A stretch of DNA of 21,193 nucleotides from an uncultured Dorea sp. (GTDB taxonomy: Bacteria > Bacillota > Clostridia > Lachnospirales > Lachnospiraceae). The notes under the pieces were generated by a model that was not told where the DNA came from, did not search any database, and was given only the letters and a program-made list of their open reading frames with translations. The translations under genes were made by a program, and so were the position numbers. This document shows, one piece after another, positions 13,617 through 21,193 of the stretch. The first letter of the stretch is position 1, and each line of letters begins with the position of its first letter. Location: positions 1 to 21,193 of the forward strand of contig CAJUMF010000050.1 in NCBI GenBank assembly GCA_910586965.1. Direction: 5' to 3'.

Positions 13617-14534
13617 ATGGACCCAATCATACAAGTAGAGCATTTTTCAAAAAAGTACGGGGATTTTACAGCGGTGGATGATATTTCTTTTACCGTAGAC
13701 GAGGGCAGTATTTTTGCATTCCTCGGCCCCAATGGCGCGGGCAAAAGCACGACAATAAATACCCTGTGTACCATCCTTGACAAAACGGAGGGCAGTCTGA
13801 TGATCAACGGCCATGATGTTTGTGAAGAACGCAGTTTGGTGCGGAAGGACATTGGGATTGTCTTTCAGGATTCCACTCTCGATGCCCAGATGACAGTAGA
13901 AGAAAATTTAAAATACCATTGCAGTTTTTACAAGGTGCCGAAGAACGAGGTGCGGGAGCGCATCGACTTTGCCCTTGACCTGGTGGAGCTTACGCAGTGG
14001 CGGCGTGCGGCAGTAGGCAGTCTGTCCGGCGGCATGAAACGGCGTGCCGAGATTGTCAGAGGGCTGGTACATGACCCAAAAGTTTTGTTCCTGGATGAGC
14101 CTACCACTGGTCTGGACCCGCAGACCAGAGCCAATGTGTGGGAATATATCCAGCGGCTCCAAAAGCAGAAAAACATGACAATCTTTCTTACCACCCACTA
14201 TATGGACGAGGCGGAAGTCTGTTCAAAAATCGTTATTATGGATCACGGAAAGATTATTGCCCACGATACGCCGGAAAATTTAAAACACCAATATACCGGT
14301 ACAGAGGTGGATGTTGTCTGCACACAGGCCGAGCCGCTCATAGCCGCATTGCAGGAACGGGGTGTTTCCTGGCGGAAAGATGGGAATAAGCTGGTTTTCC
14401 ATACAAAGAAGGCGCCTGCCGCATTGGAAATTTTATCCGCGCACAAGGCTGAGGTCAAAGATTTTGAAGTGAAAAACGGAACGCTGAACGAAGTGTTCCT
14501 GGCTATTACAGGAAAGGAGATTCGAGAATCATGA
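13617..14534 (+). CDS. ABC exporter ATP-binding protein 1, DrrA-like (305 aa)
   Basis: This is the ATPase of an ABC-2 type exporter. Walker A GPNGAGKS is at 37-44, the Q-loop Q84 in VFQDSTLD, the signature LSGGM at 136-140 (Met in place of the usual Gln), Walker B VLFLDEP at 156-162, the D-loop GLDPQT and H194 in the switch TTHYMDEAE. A C-terminal domain of about 80 residues follows, as in DrrA/CcmA-like drug and lipid exporters. AGGAGGT precedes the ATG. The stop overlaps the start of the permease gene by four bases (ATGA), so the two form one complex at the membrane. It is the first of two ATPase-permease pairs in the operon. Confidence 0.93.
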   Translation: MDPIIQVEHFSKKYGDFTAVDDISFTVDEGSIFAFLGPNGAGKSTTINTLCTILDKTEGSLMINGHDVCEERSLVRKDIGIVFQDSTLDAQMTVEENLKYHCSFYKVPKNEVRERIDFALDLVELTQWRRAAVGSLSGGMKRRAEIVRGLVHDPKVLFLDEPTTGLDPQTRANVWEYIQRLQKQKNMTIFLTTHYMDEAEVCSKIVIMDHGKIIAHDTPENLKHQYTGTEVDVVCTQAEPLIAALQERGVSWRKDGNKLVFHTKKAPAALEILSAHKAEVKDFEVKNGTLNEVFLAITGKEIRES

Positions 14535-15376
14535 ACCCAATTACAGCTATTGTACAAAGAAACTTACTGAATTATGTCAGGAGCAAGGGACGGGTACTGG
14601 GCTCGCTCTTTATGTCCATGTTTATGCTGGTGATGTTCTCATTCCTGATGAAGTCCTCCATGGGCAATCTGGATACGCCCATGAATTACCTGATTTCCGG
14701 TGTGATTATCATGAGCGTGTTCCAGGTGAGCGTCAACAATTCCTCTGATATTTTATCCGATATTTCCAGCGGCTATATGAAAGAGGTGCTGGTCGCGCCT
14801 ATTGCGCGGTCGCAGATTTCCATGGGGCATATTTTGTCGGGGGCAGTCATCGCCTCTCTGCAGGGTGTTGTTACCATGATATGCGGCATCGTTCTCGGGC
14901 TGCGGGTGAGTGTCCTGCAAATCCTGATTCTGGCTGCGGTTATGCTGGTCTCCGCTATGGCATTTAGCGCCATCGGACTGTTTTTGGCTACGGTTTCCCG
15001 CAACTCCCCGGCATTTCAGACCATCAGCTCCATGGTCATGATGCCCCTGACCTTTGTTTCCGGTGCGTATATACCCACCACCATCATACCCGGTTTCCTC
15101 CTGCCCATCGTCTACCTGAATCCGCTGACTTATACGACCTCCATCTTCCGATATATCGCGCTGGGGGCGCACACGCTGACCACAGAGGAACTGGTAGAGC
15201 AGGGCATAGCGTTTTCTGTCGGCGGATTTGTTATTACGCCGTTTATGGGACTGGCAATTACCGTTTTAATCGGCGCATTTTTCTTTGCATTATGTGTCCG
15301 TAAATTTAACCGGGCGGACTTCTCCACCGTCAAGGTTGCCGCCGGTATGCGGGGCGGCGCTCCGGCGAGGGGGTAG
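14531..15376 (+). CDS. ABC-2 exporter permease 1, DrrB-like (281 aa)
   Basis: This is the membrane partner of the upstream ATPase. About six membrane segments are visible (near residues 23-42, 52-73, 98-122, 128-152, 160-185 and 235-262). The ABC-2 core includes EVLVAPIARSQISMGHILSG after the second segment and the conserved FVSGAYIPTTIIP and NPLTYTTSIFRYI loops before the last. A basic C-terminal tail faces the cytosol. It starts in a 4-base overlap with the ATPase stop and ends four bases before the second ATPase. The substrate cannot be told from sequence; drugs, antimicrobial peptides or lipids are the usual cargo. Confidence 0.92.
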   Translation: MNPITAIVQRNLLNYVRSKGRVLGSLFMSMFMLVMFSFLMKSSMGNLDTPMNYLISGVIIMSVFQVSVNNSSDILSDISSGYMKEVLVAPIARSQISMGHILSGAVIASLQGVVTMICGIVLGLRVSVLQILILAAVMLVSAMAFSAIGLFLATVSRNSPAFQTISSMVMMPLTFVSGAYIPTTIIPGFLLPIVYLNPLTYTTSIFRYIALGAHTLTTEELVEQGIAFSVGGFVITPFMGLAITVLIGAFFFALCVRKFNRADFSTVKVAAGMRGGAPARG

Positions 15377-15379
15377 CTT

Positions 15380-16261
15380 ATGGAATTGCGATTTGAAAAT
15401 GTCACAAAAAACTACAAGGGCAAAAAGGTTCTAAAGGGGATTTCACTCACCATGGGAACAGGGGTCTACGGCCTTCTTGGTCCCAACGGAGCAGGAAAGA
15501 CCACCATGATCCGGATACTGGCTGATGTGCTGCGCCCCACAAAAGGGAGTGTCCTGTATGACGGAAAGGACATTCATGCTACGGGGGACGGCTACCGGGC
15601 GAAAATCGGCTATCTGCCCCAGGATGTCAGCTTTTACAGCGACTTTACCGGCAGGGATTACCTGGAATATTCGGCGGCACTGAAAGGGATGGAGAAAACT
15701 CACGCGAAAAAGCAGATTGAGGAATTGGCATACAGTGTCGGCTTGTCAGACGATCTGAATCGGAAATGCACCGCCTATTCCGGCGGGATGCAGCGCAGGC
15801 TGGGCATTGCCCAGGCACTTCTTGACGACCCGGAGATTCTGCTGCTGGATGAACCAACTTCCGGTCTTGACCCCTATGAGCGCATCAAGTTCCGCAACAT
15901 TATCTCCGCCTATGCAAAGGACCGCCTGGTGCTGCTTTCCACCCATATTGTATCTGATGTGGAGCAGATTGCCGCACATATCATGATGATGGAGTACGGC
16001 GCTATCTGGCACATCCATACGGGCAGAGAACATATCCAGATGATGGAGGGGCGGGTCTGGCTCGCAGAGATGTCCGCCGAGCAGCTTATGGATTATCAGA
16101 ACCAGGCTGTCATCAGCAATGTCAGGGCGAAAGACGGCCGTATGGAAGTCCGCATCATTGAGGAGGCAAAGCCTGCCGGTGATGCGGTACAGGCCATACC
16201 AACGCTGGAGGACGCTTACCTGTATCTCTTTAACTACTTGCCTGAAAAGTCCGGGAGGTGA
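15380..16261 (+). CDS. ABC exporter ATP-binding protein 2 (293 aa)
   Basis: This is a second ABC ATPase of the BcrA/CcmA group. Walker A GPNGAGKT is at 34-41, the Q-loop at Q81 (LPQDVSF), the signature YSGGMQRR at 133-140 (Tyr for the usual Leu), Walker B ILLLDEP at 153-159, GLDPYER as D-loop and H189 in STHIVSDVEQ. It lies three bases after permease 1 and four bases before permease 2. It pairs best with permease 2. It differs clearly from ATPase 1, so the operon holds two distinct exporters or one mixed four-part complex. Confidence 0.93.
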   Translation: MELRFENVTKNYKGKKVLKGISLTMGTGVYGLLGPNGAGKTTMIRILADVLRPTKGSVLYDGKDIHATGDGYRAKIGYLPQDVSFYSDFTGRDYLEYSAALKGMEKTHAKKQIEELAYSVGLSDDLNRKCTAYSGGMQRRLGIAQALLDDPEILLLDEPTSGLDPYERIKFRNIISAYAKDRLVLLSTHIVSDVEQIAAHIMMMEYGAIWHIHTGREHIQMMEGRVWLAEMSAEQLMDYQNQAVISNVRAKDGRMEVRIIEEAKPAGDAVQAIPTLEDAYLYLFNYLPEKSGR

Positions 16262-16265
16262 TGTT

Positions 16266-17468
16266 ATGTCATTGTTTCGATTTGAACTGCGAAAACTGCT
16301 GCTAGGTAAAAAAACCGTAATCTTGCTGCTGTGTCTGCTTGCCCTTTACAGTGTGGTCGGACTGACTTCCACCATGTTCTTGATTGGCGGCAATGACAGC
16401 TACCGCGCATACGAGGAATCAGCCGCTGCCTGGGAAGGGTCGTTTGACAGCCAAAAGGCCGCGGAGGCAGAAAAAATCTATCAGGAAGTCAGCGCCCGGT
16501 ACGGCACGGATGCACGGATGATTGCCAGAAGTGTCAAAGATCAGCCAGAGGTCATACTGGCGGTGGACTACCACGCCTATACGGAACGGGTGGAGGAATA
16601 TTGGAACGGCACACCGCCGGAGAGAGCAGAGGAACCTTATGGTATTGCCCTTCTTCAAGGGAAGATTGCGGAACTGGAAAGCCAGGGGAAACAGGATACC
16701 GCTGCCTGCCGGGAACTGCGCGGCTCACTGCAAAGGCTGGAAGAACTGGGTGAGCCGGAGTTTGCCAACATCCTGCTATGGGAGAATCTGTTTAATAACT
16801 GGGGGGAGCATATGATGCAGTTTTTGCTGTTTGTGCCGCTGGCCTTTGTCATTGCTCCGGTTTTTTCTGTGGAGCGCTCCAGCGGTATGGACAGCCTGAT
16901 CTTAAGTTCCAAAAACGGCAGGCAGAAGATAGTAGCAGCAAAATTACTGAGCGCACTTATCGCCTCCGTTGTTGTGGTCGTACTGTATCTGGTCGCTACT
17001 TTTATCTTCGGTTTTCTGCCCCATGGGAGTTTTCGGGGCTGGGATGTTGCCATCCAGTCCGTTCCCGCCTATGCCCGGTCCATGTTCCGATGGAAAGTCT
17101 GGCAGCTTGCCGCTGTGGGAGCTGTGTGGCTTATTTTTACCGGTGCGGTTTATAGTCTCCTCATCTGCTTTATTTCCTCACGGATGAAAAGCCAGATGGG
17201 TACGGTGGGCGTAAGCATGGCAGTTCTGTTTGTGAATGTAGGACTGGCGGCAATGGGCGATGCCGTTACGCAGAGGCTTGGGGTACTTGTGGATTTCGGC
17301 CTGGCAAATGTCACTTTGGCAAAAGAAGTATTCGGAGGCTATAAAGTTTTCCGTGTATTCGGCATGAATGTCAGCTATCCGGTTATGGCGTTCCTTGTTT
17401 TAACCGTCATTGCCGCTGCAGCCGTTTTTGGGGTTTGCCGGGGGCAGAAAAGCAGGACAATTGCATAG
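16266..17468 (+). CDS. ABC transporter permease 2 (400 aa)
   Basis: This is a membrane protein of the ABC-2 type. A first membrane segment at about 17-40 (TVILLLCLLALYSVVG) is followed by an outer loop of about 140 residues, rich in charged residues and probably coiled. Five segments then follow at roughly 180-198, 222-246, 276-300, 310-332 and 373-395 (the last FLVLTVIAAAAVFGV). A large extracytoplasmic loop between the first two segments is usual for exporters of peptides or for signal sensing. The start at 16266 (MSLFRFELRK) has GGGAGGTGA upstream; the longer frame from 16119 would lie inside the ATPase gene. It ends at a hairpin terminator. Confidence 0.85.
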   Translation: MSLFRFELRKLLLGKKTVILLLCLLALYSVVGLTSTMFLIGGNDSYRAYEESAAAWEGSFDSQKAAEAEKIYQEVSARYGTDARMIARSVKDQPEVILAVDYHAYTERVEEYWNGTPPERAEEPYGIALLQGKIAELESQGKQDTAACRELRGSLQRLEELGEPEFANILLWENLFNNWGEHMMQFLLFVPLAFVIAPVFSVERSSGMDSLILSSKNGRQKIVAAKLLSALIASVVVVVLYLVATFIFGFLPHGSFRGWDVAIQSVPAYARSMFRWKVWQLAAVGAVWLIFTGAVYSLLICFISSRMKSQMGTVGVSMAVLFVNVGLAAMGDAVTQRLGVLVDFGLANVTLAKEVFGGYKVFRVFGMNVSYPVMAFLVLTVIAAAAVFGVCRGQKSRTIA

Positions 17469-17495
17469 TAAGCGGGCATTGTGCGCCCGCTTATT
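17469..17495. terminator. Bidirectional hairpin terminator, copy 1
   Basis: TAAGCGGGC (17469-17477) pairs with GCCCGCTTA (17485-17493) around a 7-nt loop. It lies between convergent genes and includes the stop codon of the XRE-cupin gene. The sequence recurs almost exactly at 19969-19995. Confidence 0.7.
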
Positions 17496-18045
17496 CTCTG
17501 TCATAGTATATCAGCATACTGAGTGATGCGGCGGCATGTCCGATATTTTTGTAGGAGTGTTCCGTATCGGCACGGAAACGCAGTGAATCGCCTTCGGACA
17601 GGCGGAATGTTTCCTGCGCCGCAGTAATCTCAACGTTGCCGGAAAATACGGTGATGTATTCTTCTGTTCCTGCCATGTGGGGCTGGGCAGGCAGGAATCC
17701 GCCTTTCTCAATTTGAATCCGATAGATTTCAAAGGGGCGGTTTTCCTGAAAAGGAAATATGGGATAGTTCAGATATTTGCCGCCGTCTTCAATCAACGGT
17801 TCAATCTCTTCTGACCGGACGACCAGGGATTCTTTTGCGCTGCTGTCCATCAGGCTGGTAAAGGATACTTTGTAGCCGTTAGCGATTTTCCAAAGTACGG
17901 ATATGGTGGGGTTGACGTCTCCTTTTTCAATCTGTGCCAGCATACTCCGGGATACGCCCGTCTGTTTTGCGGCGGCATCCAGGGTGAGCTTTCGCTGTTC
18001 TCTTAACTGTTTGACATTATTTCCGACAATTTTTTGCAGTTCCAT
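17491..18045 (-). CDS. XRE-family regulator with cupin domain (184 aa)
   Basis: The N-terminal HTH (about 6-63) has LTLDAAAKQTGVSRSMLAQIEKG and NPTISVLWKIANGY; the C-terminal cupin_2 barrel (about 105-180) has GTEEYITVFSGNVEIT and LSEGDSLRFRADTEHSYKN. Proteins of this layout sense a small metabolite in the cupin and repress a neighbouring transporter or catabolic gene. GGAGAA before the ATG supports the start. It is divergent from a LysE-type exporter with a perfect palindrome between, so it most likely controls that gene. The partner is now truncated, so the regulator may have lost its main target. Confidence 0.93.
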   Translation of the reverse strand: MELQKIVGNNVKQLREQRKLTLDAAAKQTGVSRSMLAQIEKGDVNPTISVLWKIANGYKVSFTSLMDSSAKESLVVRSEEIEPLIEDGGKYLNYPIFPFQENRPFEIYRIQIEKGGFLPAQPHMAGTEEYITVFSGNVEITAAQETFRLSEGDSLRFRADTEHSYKNIGHAAASLSMLIYYDRE

Positions 18046-18096
18046 AGCATTCTCCTGTTGACATTATAATAAACTAATAGTACAATATAAAGGAAA

Positions 18097-18110
18097 TCCG
18101 ATATATCGGA
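18097..18110. promoter_or_regulatory. Candidate XRE-cupin operator
   Basis: TCCGATATATCGGA is a perfect 14-bp palindrome between the divergent XRE-cupin and lysE genes. It ends seven bases before a TATAAT box at 18118-18123 that would drive lysE, so it covers that promoter's -35 region. Confidence 0.65.
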
Positions 18111-18153
18111 CTATTATTATAATATCATTACAATATAGGAGGGTCAAGCGATT

Positions 18154-18573
18154 ATGTTCAGTTGGTTAAATTTTTTATCTTACGCGATTGTCACTGCGGT
18201 TACGCCGGGACCGAACAATTTAATGTCTTTGTCAAACGGGAGCAGATTGGGATTTCGGAGGGCATTGCCGTTTAACATCGGTGTCTGGGCAGGGTTTTCC
18301 AGTGTTATGCTTTTATGTACGTTTTTTTGCAGCTCCCTGTCTGCCGCCATACCGAAAATCAAGATGCCTATGCTTATCGCCGGCGCGCTCTACATGCTCG
18401 TGCTGGCATGGAAGACTTTCAGGAGTTCATCGGCTCTGGAGGAGAAAGACTCCCAGGGCACTTTTGTCTCCGGCCTTATCCTGCAGTTTGTAAATCCGAA
18501 AATTTACATATACTGCATTGTTTCCATGGAGGCGTATATCCTCCCTCATTTTCACGGGGATTGGAATGAATGA
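18154..18573 (+). pseudogene. Truncated LysE/RhtB-family exporter gene
   Basis: The first 135 or so residues are clearly a LysE-type amino acid exporter: FLSYAIVTAVTPGPNNLMSLSNG with the family's TPGPN motif, GFRRALPFNIGVWAGF, and LILQFVNPKIYIYCIVSMEAY. The family is normally about 200 residues with five or six membrane segments. Here the frame stops after YILPHFHGDWNE at 139, losing the last two segments. The sequence changes character at about 18565, where AT-rich DNA of the next gene begins, so deletion or insertion at that point explains the loss. AGGAGGG precedes the ATG. The product is probably not a working exporter. Confidence 0.8.
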
Positions 18574-18591
18574 TTCATTTGAAGAAAAACA

Positions 18592-18633
18592 CTCAAAAAA
18601 TCAATCACAAATATTTACGATTGATTTTTTGAG
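18592..18633. repeat. 14-bp inverted repeat downstream of the truncated lysE
   Basis: CTCAAAAAATCAAT (18592-18605) and ATTGATTTTTTGAG (18620-18633) pair perfectly around a 14-nt loop, followed by GCGTTTTTGC. It may terminate lysE transcription. The right arm also contains the -35 box of the next promoter. Confidence 0.65.
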
Positions 18634-18649
18634 CGTTTTTGCATATAAT
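18621..18649 (+). promoter_or_regulatory. Promoter of the AlbA-domain gene
   Basis: TTGATT (18621-18626), a 17-base spacer and TATAAT (18644-18649). The -35 box lies in the right arm of the inverted repeat, so binding to or folding of that repeat could control the promoter. Confidence 0.6.
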
Positions 18650-18682
18650 ATAATCAATAATATTAGGAGGGATGCGATTCAT

Positions 18683-19936
18683 ATGTATGAAATGAGGACA
18701 TTGGAATTCAAGGAAACGATTACGAATACTTTTTTGAAAACAGTTAGTGCCTTTTCAAATTATGATGGCGGAACAATTTATTTTGGAATTAATGATGAGG
18801 GAATCGTTAAGGGATTGGTGGATGTAAAGCAATCCTGCCTGGATATTGAAAATAAGATCAATGATAGTATTTTTCCTCAACCTAATTATACAATTGAAGT
18901 ACAGAATAAGGATCAGACGATAAAACTCACTGTAAAGAGCGGTCTTCAGAAACCGTATTTATATAAATCAAAAGCGTACAAACGAAACGATACAGCAACG
19001 ATAGAGGTAGATACGCCGGAACTGTCAAGACTTATTTTAGAGGGGAAAAATATCAGATATGAAGAGCTGCCATGTAAAGAACAGGAATTATCTTTTGAAG
19101 TTCTGCATCGTATGCTGAAAGAAAATATTCAGATTGAAACTTTTAATAAGGATACATTAAAAACGTTGAATTTGTATGACAATGTTAAAGGATATAATAA
19201 TGCCGCTGCTCTTTTGGCAGACAAGAATCATTTTCCTGGAATTGATATAGTGAAATTCGGCGAGAACATCAGCATTATACAAAAGCGAACAACATTTGAA
19301 AATATATCAGTATTAGAGGCATATGAAAAATCGATAGCTGTATTTAGAGATTATTACCAATATGAAGTAATACAGGGCGCTGATAGAAAAATGATGGAGA
19401 AAATACCGGAAACTGCTTTTAGAGAAACGATTGCCAATGCTTTGATTCATAGAGTCTGGGATGTGGAATCTCAAATCAGAGTGTTGATGTTTGATGACAG
19501 AATTGAAGTGGTTTCTCCCGGCGGTTTGCCGTCTGGAATAACATTGGAAGAATATTTGTCTGGTAAAATTTCTATTTTAAGAAACAGAAATCTTGCAAAC
19601 GTATTTTATAGATTGGGATTTGTAGAAATTTTCGGAACAGGAATTACAAGGATAAAACAACTCTATGAAGAGGGGGTGATAAAACCGGATTTTGAAGTGT
19701 CAGAGAATACGATAAAAATTGTGCTCCCAGTTTTTGAAAACAATCTGAACTTAACGGAAGACGAAAGAGCTGTCTATACAGTTTTAAGCAAGACAATGCT
19801 GAAACCAATAAGCGAAATTGCACCGTATGTATCTTTTGGCAAATCAAAGACCACACAGTTATTGAAAGCTATGGAGCAAAAAGGCGTGGTGAACATGGAA
19901 GGGAAAGGCAGAGGTACTAAATACAGAATAAATTAA
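18683..19936 (+). CDS. AlbA/Schlafen-like ATP-binding protein (417 aa)
   Basis: The N-terminal AlbA_2 domain (about 5-115) has TLEFKETITNTFLKTVSAFSN, YDGGTIYFGINDEG and the later YKSKAYKRNDTATI. The C-terminal GHKL-like ATPase segment has ETAFRETIANALIHRVWD, DDRIEVVSPGGLPSGI, and RNRNLANVFYRLGFVEIFGTGITRI (about 280-370), as in RecG-like AlbA proteins. A winged-helix end (about 375-417) follows. Such proteins are usually annotated as transcriptional regulators or putative helicases; some relatives are linked with phage defence, but no role is proven. The start at 18683 has AGGAGGG upstream; the longer frame from 18518 overlaps lysE. The gene is AT-rich, unlike both neighbours, and sits where lysE is cut, a sign of horizontal gain. 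Confidence 0.85.
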   Translation: MYEMRTLEFKETITNTFLKTVSAFSNYDGGTIYFGINDEGIVKGLVDVKQSCLDIENKINDSIFPQPNYTIEVQNKDQTIKLTVKSGLQKPYLYKSKAYKRNDTATIEVDTPELSRLILEGKNIRYEELPCKEQELSFEVLHRMLKENIQIETFNKDTLKTLNLYDNVKGYNNAAALLADKNHFPGIDIVKFGENISIIQKRTTFENISVLEAYEKSIAVFRDYYQYEVIQGADRKMMEKIPETAFRETIANALIHRVWDVESQIRVLMFDDRIEVVSPGGLPSGITLEEYLSGKISILRNRNLANVFYRLGFVEIFGTGITRIKQLYEEGVIKPDFEVSENTIKIVLPVFENNLNLTEDERAVYTVLSKTMLKPISEIAPYVSFGKSKTTQLLKAMEQKGVVNMEGKGRGTKYRIN

Positions 19937-19966
19937 TTTGAGAGAGGATTATGTCTCAATTGGCAG

Positions 19967-19995
19967 AGAGCGGGCATTATGCGCCCGCTTATTCA
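19967..19995. terminator. Bidirectional hairpin terminator, copy 2
   Basis: AGCGGGC (19969-19975) pairs with GCCCGCT (19983-19989). The core matches copy 1 at 17471-17495 with one change in about 25 bases. It lies between the convergent AlbA and PEBP genes and includes the PEBP stop codon. Confidence 0.65.
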
Positions 19996-20459
19996 AATTC
20001 ACAGACAATACTGCCCTGCTGAATAATGTTTTCTTTTGCCTTTCTTAAAAAATGGCTCTTTGTATGCGGGAATCTTAAGTCAATTTCACGGTCAAGAGCA
20101 TAGACGGTAAAACGATAGGAGTGCTGCCTGCCCTTTGGCGGTTTAGGGCCGGCGTACCTGTACATCCCATAGCCGATTCCCTGCCTGGCATTTCCCAGAC
20201 CCGGAACCATTTTTCCGCCTGGAATTTTTCCGTCTATTTTTTCGCTGGCCGGGATGTTCCAGATGAGCCAATGTGTAAAGTTTTTAAAAAGCGGATGCTT
20301 TGTATCTTCAAGAGTGACAGCAAGTGTCTTTGCGCGTGGAGATAAATTTTTTATCAAGAATGCGGGCGAAGTATCCTGGCCTCTTCCGGTGTTTGCTACC
20401 GGAAATTTCTCCCCGTTTTTCATGCCGGTACATTCAAACAATAAGATATCTGTTGCCAT
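19989..20459 (-). CDS. YbhB/YbcL-type PEBP-family protein (156 aa)
   Basis: This is a phosphatidylethanolamine-binding-protein fold of the bacterial Raf-kinase-inhibitor-like group. Typical blocks are DTSPAFLIKN, ALTLED-type strand (here AVTLEDTKHP), FTHWLIWNIPAS and the ligand-site segment GPKPPKGRQHSYRFTVYALD. The family's role in bacteria is not settled; binding of small phosphate ligands is suspected. AGGAGG precedes the ATG. It lies 11 bases after the TetR gene in the same direction, so it is probably the second gene of a TetR-controlled operon and the regulator's main target. No signal peptide is seen. Confidence 0.92.
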   Translation of the reverse strand: MATDILLFECTGMKNGEKFPVANTGRGQDTSPAFLIKNLSPRAKTLAVTLEDTKHPLFKNFTHWLIWNIPASEKIDGKIPGGKMVPGLGNARQGIGYGMYRYAGPKPPKGRQHSYRFTVYALDREIDLRFPHTKSHFLRKAKENIIQQGSIVCEFE

Positions 20460-20470
20460 TTAAAACCTCC

Positions 20471-21043
20471 TTATGGACTGACCTCGAACTTTTCAAACCG
20501 GTCAATAAAATCGTCTATGATACTTAAAAGGCTTGCATCTGAAGAATATGTGCCGTCAAAAAATCCGGCTTGGTCAAGTGAAACAAACCCGTGTAAAATG
20601 CTGTGATAATATCGGGAGTAGAAAATAATCTTCTCCTTATCTTTTGTATACTGCGACAATATATCAAACAGGATGGATTTGACTGCCCGCCCTGATTTTA
20701 CTAACTCTTCAGAATTGCTGCGGGGGATTTTCATGATCATTTGATACATTTCCGGATTTTGCTTTACATATTCGCAATATGCGGCAGCCACAGCCCGAAG
20801 GGCATCTCCCCGCTCCTTTCCCTTTGCGGCATTCAGCATCCTGTCACTTAACTGGTTCAGCGCCATGTCAGCGAGGGATACATACAGTTCGTCAATTCCG
20901 TTGATATGGGTGTATAGTGAGGCCGGCTTTATATCCAATTTCGATGCCAGCTTATGTAAAGTCAGATTTTCATAGCCGCTTTCTTCCAGCAATAAAGCGG
21001 CTGCTTTTACGACAGTTTCCGTTTTCAGACCTTGCCTGGGCAT
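20471..21043 (-). CDS. TetR-family regulator (190 aa)
   Basis: The N-terminal HTH (about 8-50) has VVKAAALLLEESGYENLTLHKLASKLDIKPASLYTHINGIDEL in pieces, the standard TetR layout with LYTHI as the recognition-helix end. The C-terminal ligand domain (about 75-185) is helical, with SILHGFVSLDQAGFF near the end as in the WHG-type subgroup. GGAGGA lies upstream of the ATG. Two palindromic operators flank its -10 box, so autorepression is strongly suggested. It forms an operon with the PEBP gene. Confidence 0.93.
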   Translation of the reverse strand: MPRQGLKTETVVKAAALLLEESGYENLTLHKLASKLDIKPASLYTHINGIDELYVSLADMALNQLSDRMLNAAKGKERGDALRAVAAAYCEYVKQNPEMYQMIMKIPRSNSEELVKSGRAVKSILFDILSQYTKDKEKIIFYSRYYHSILHGFVSLDQAGFFDGTYSSDASLLSIIDDFIDRFEKFEVSP

Positions 21044-21057
21044 AGCGCTCCTCCGTT

Positions 21058-21097
21058 CCTAACATTGTTAGGAATATTATATCCTAATAGTGTTAGG
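21058..21097. promoter_or_regulatory. Two tandem TetR operators
   Basis: CCTAACATTGTTAGG (21058-21072) is a perfect odd palindrome and CCTAATAGTGTTAGG (21083-21097) a near copy; centres are 25 bases apart. One lies in the promoter spacer, the other just downstream of the -10 box, the classical placement for repression. Confidence 0.85.
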
Positions 21098-21104
21098 AAG
21101 TCAA
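21076..21104 (-). promoter_or_regulatory. Promoter of the tetR-PEBP operon
   Basis: On the minus strand TTGACT (21104-21099), a 17-base spacer and TATAAT (21081-21076). The spacer is almost wholly filled by the second operator. Confidence 0.8.
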
Positions 21105-21142
21105 GATATTGTTGTTAGTTGTAAATCGCGTATAAATGAGAG

Positions 21143-21161
21143 TCTTTCCAAAGTTAGTTGA
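21143..21161 (-). repeat. Right copy of the 19-bp inverted repeat
   Basis: This is the exact reverse complement of 33-51. The sequence after it (to 21193) is T-rich and differs from the matching flank of the left copy, so only about 20 bases are shared. No duplicated target site was found. Confidence 0.6.
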
Positions 21162-21193
21162 AAATGTGTTTTTTTCCAGATGAAAAAGTGGTA

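Noticed and set aside
33..21161. Whole window as one transposon bounded by the 19-bp inverted repeat
   Set aside because: The content includes ordinary chromosomal operons and a separate element junction at 5867, and no target-site duplication was found.

Overview
The window looks like chromosomal DNA of a gut-type Firmicute of class Clostridia, most likely a Lachnospiraceae member. This rests on gene style (Ig-like secreted protein, HxlR/MarR/XRE-cupin regulators beside transporters), strong AGGAGG ribosome sites, TTGACA/TATAAT promoters and mixed GC content. No rRNA or tRNA gene and no CRISPR array was seen.

Region 1 (about 1-5870) reads as the right-hand end of an integrative element. It holds a small unknown protein, a small Cro/CI-type regulator, and a secreted protein with two Ig-like BIG2 domains and three C2H2-like metal-binding knuckles. 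Next come several hairpins, an iteron-like cluster of TGTAGACA sites, and a promoter-to-terminator unit of about 240 nt that looks like a structured RNA. The region ends with a rolling-circle Rep initiator (HUH motif, YLxH tyrosine), a 26-bp-arm palindrome and a large serine recombinase. The recombinase frame runs into a gene fragment resembling the C-terminal extension of the 23S rRNA methyltransferase RlmD, so I infer the element's attachment junction lies at about 5867. The other end of the element is not in the window.

Region 2 (5867-7570) is decaying DNA: the rlmD-like tail with a stop and a frameshift, a small conserved gene with an internal deletion, a KilA-N gene with two in-frame stops, and an unidentified remnant.

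Region 3 (7596-10506) is a two-gene McrBC methyl-directed restriction system. McrB has an unusual 12-residue tandem-repeat linker between its N-terminal domain and its GTPase motor.

Region 4 (10469-18150) is ordinary chromosomal gene content of higher GC: an HxlR regulator divergent from a nitroreductase, a second HxlR regulator divergent from a radical SAM protein, and a MarR-led operon with two ABC-2 exporters (ATPase-permease twice) behind a putative attenuator. An XRE-cupin regulator diverges from a LysE-type exporter.

Region 5 (18560-21193): the LysE gene is cut short where an AT-rich AlbA/Schlafen-like ATP-binding gene begins. Beyond it are a PEBP (YbhB-like) gene and a TetR regulator with two textbook operators. 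Near-identical hairpins sit at the 3' ends of the XRE-cupin and PEBP genes. A 19-bp inverted repeat lies near both ends of the window.

Most distinctive are the replication/RNA/recombinase module of region 1, the recombinase tail encoded by target DNA, the secreted zinc-knuckle protein and the McrB repeat linker. I found no wholly new multi-gene system that I can defend from sequence alone.
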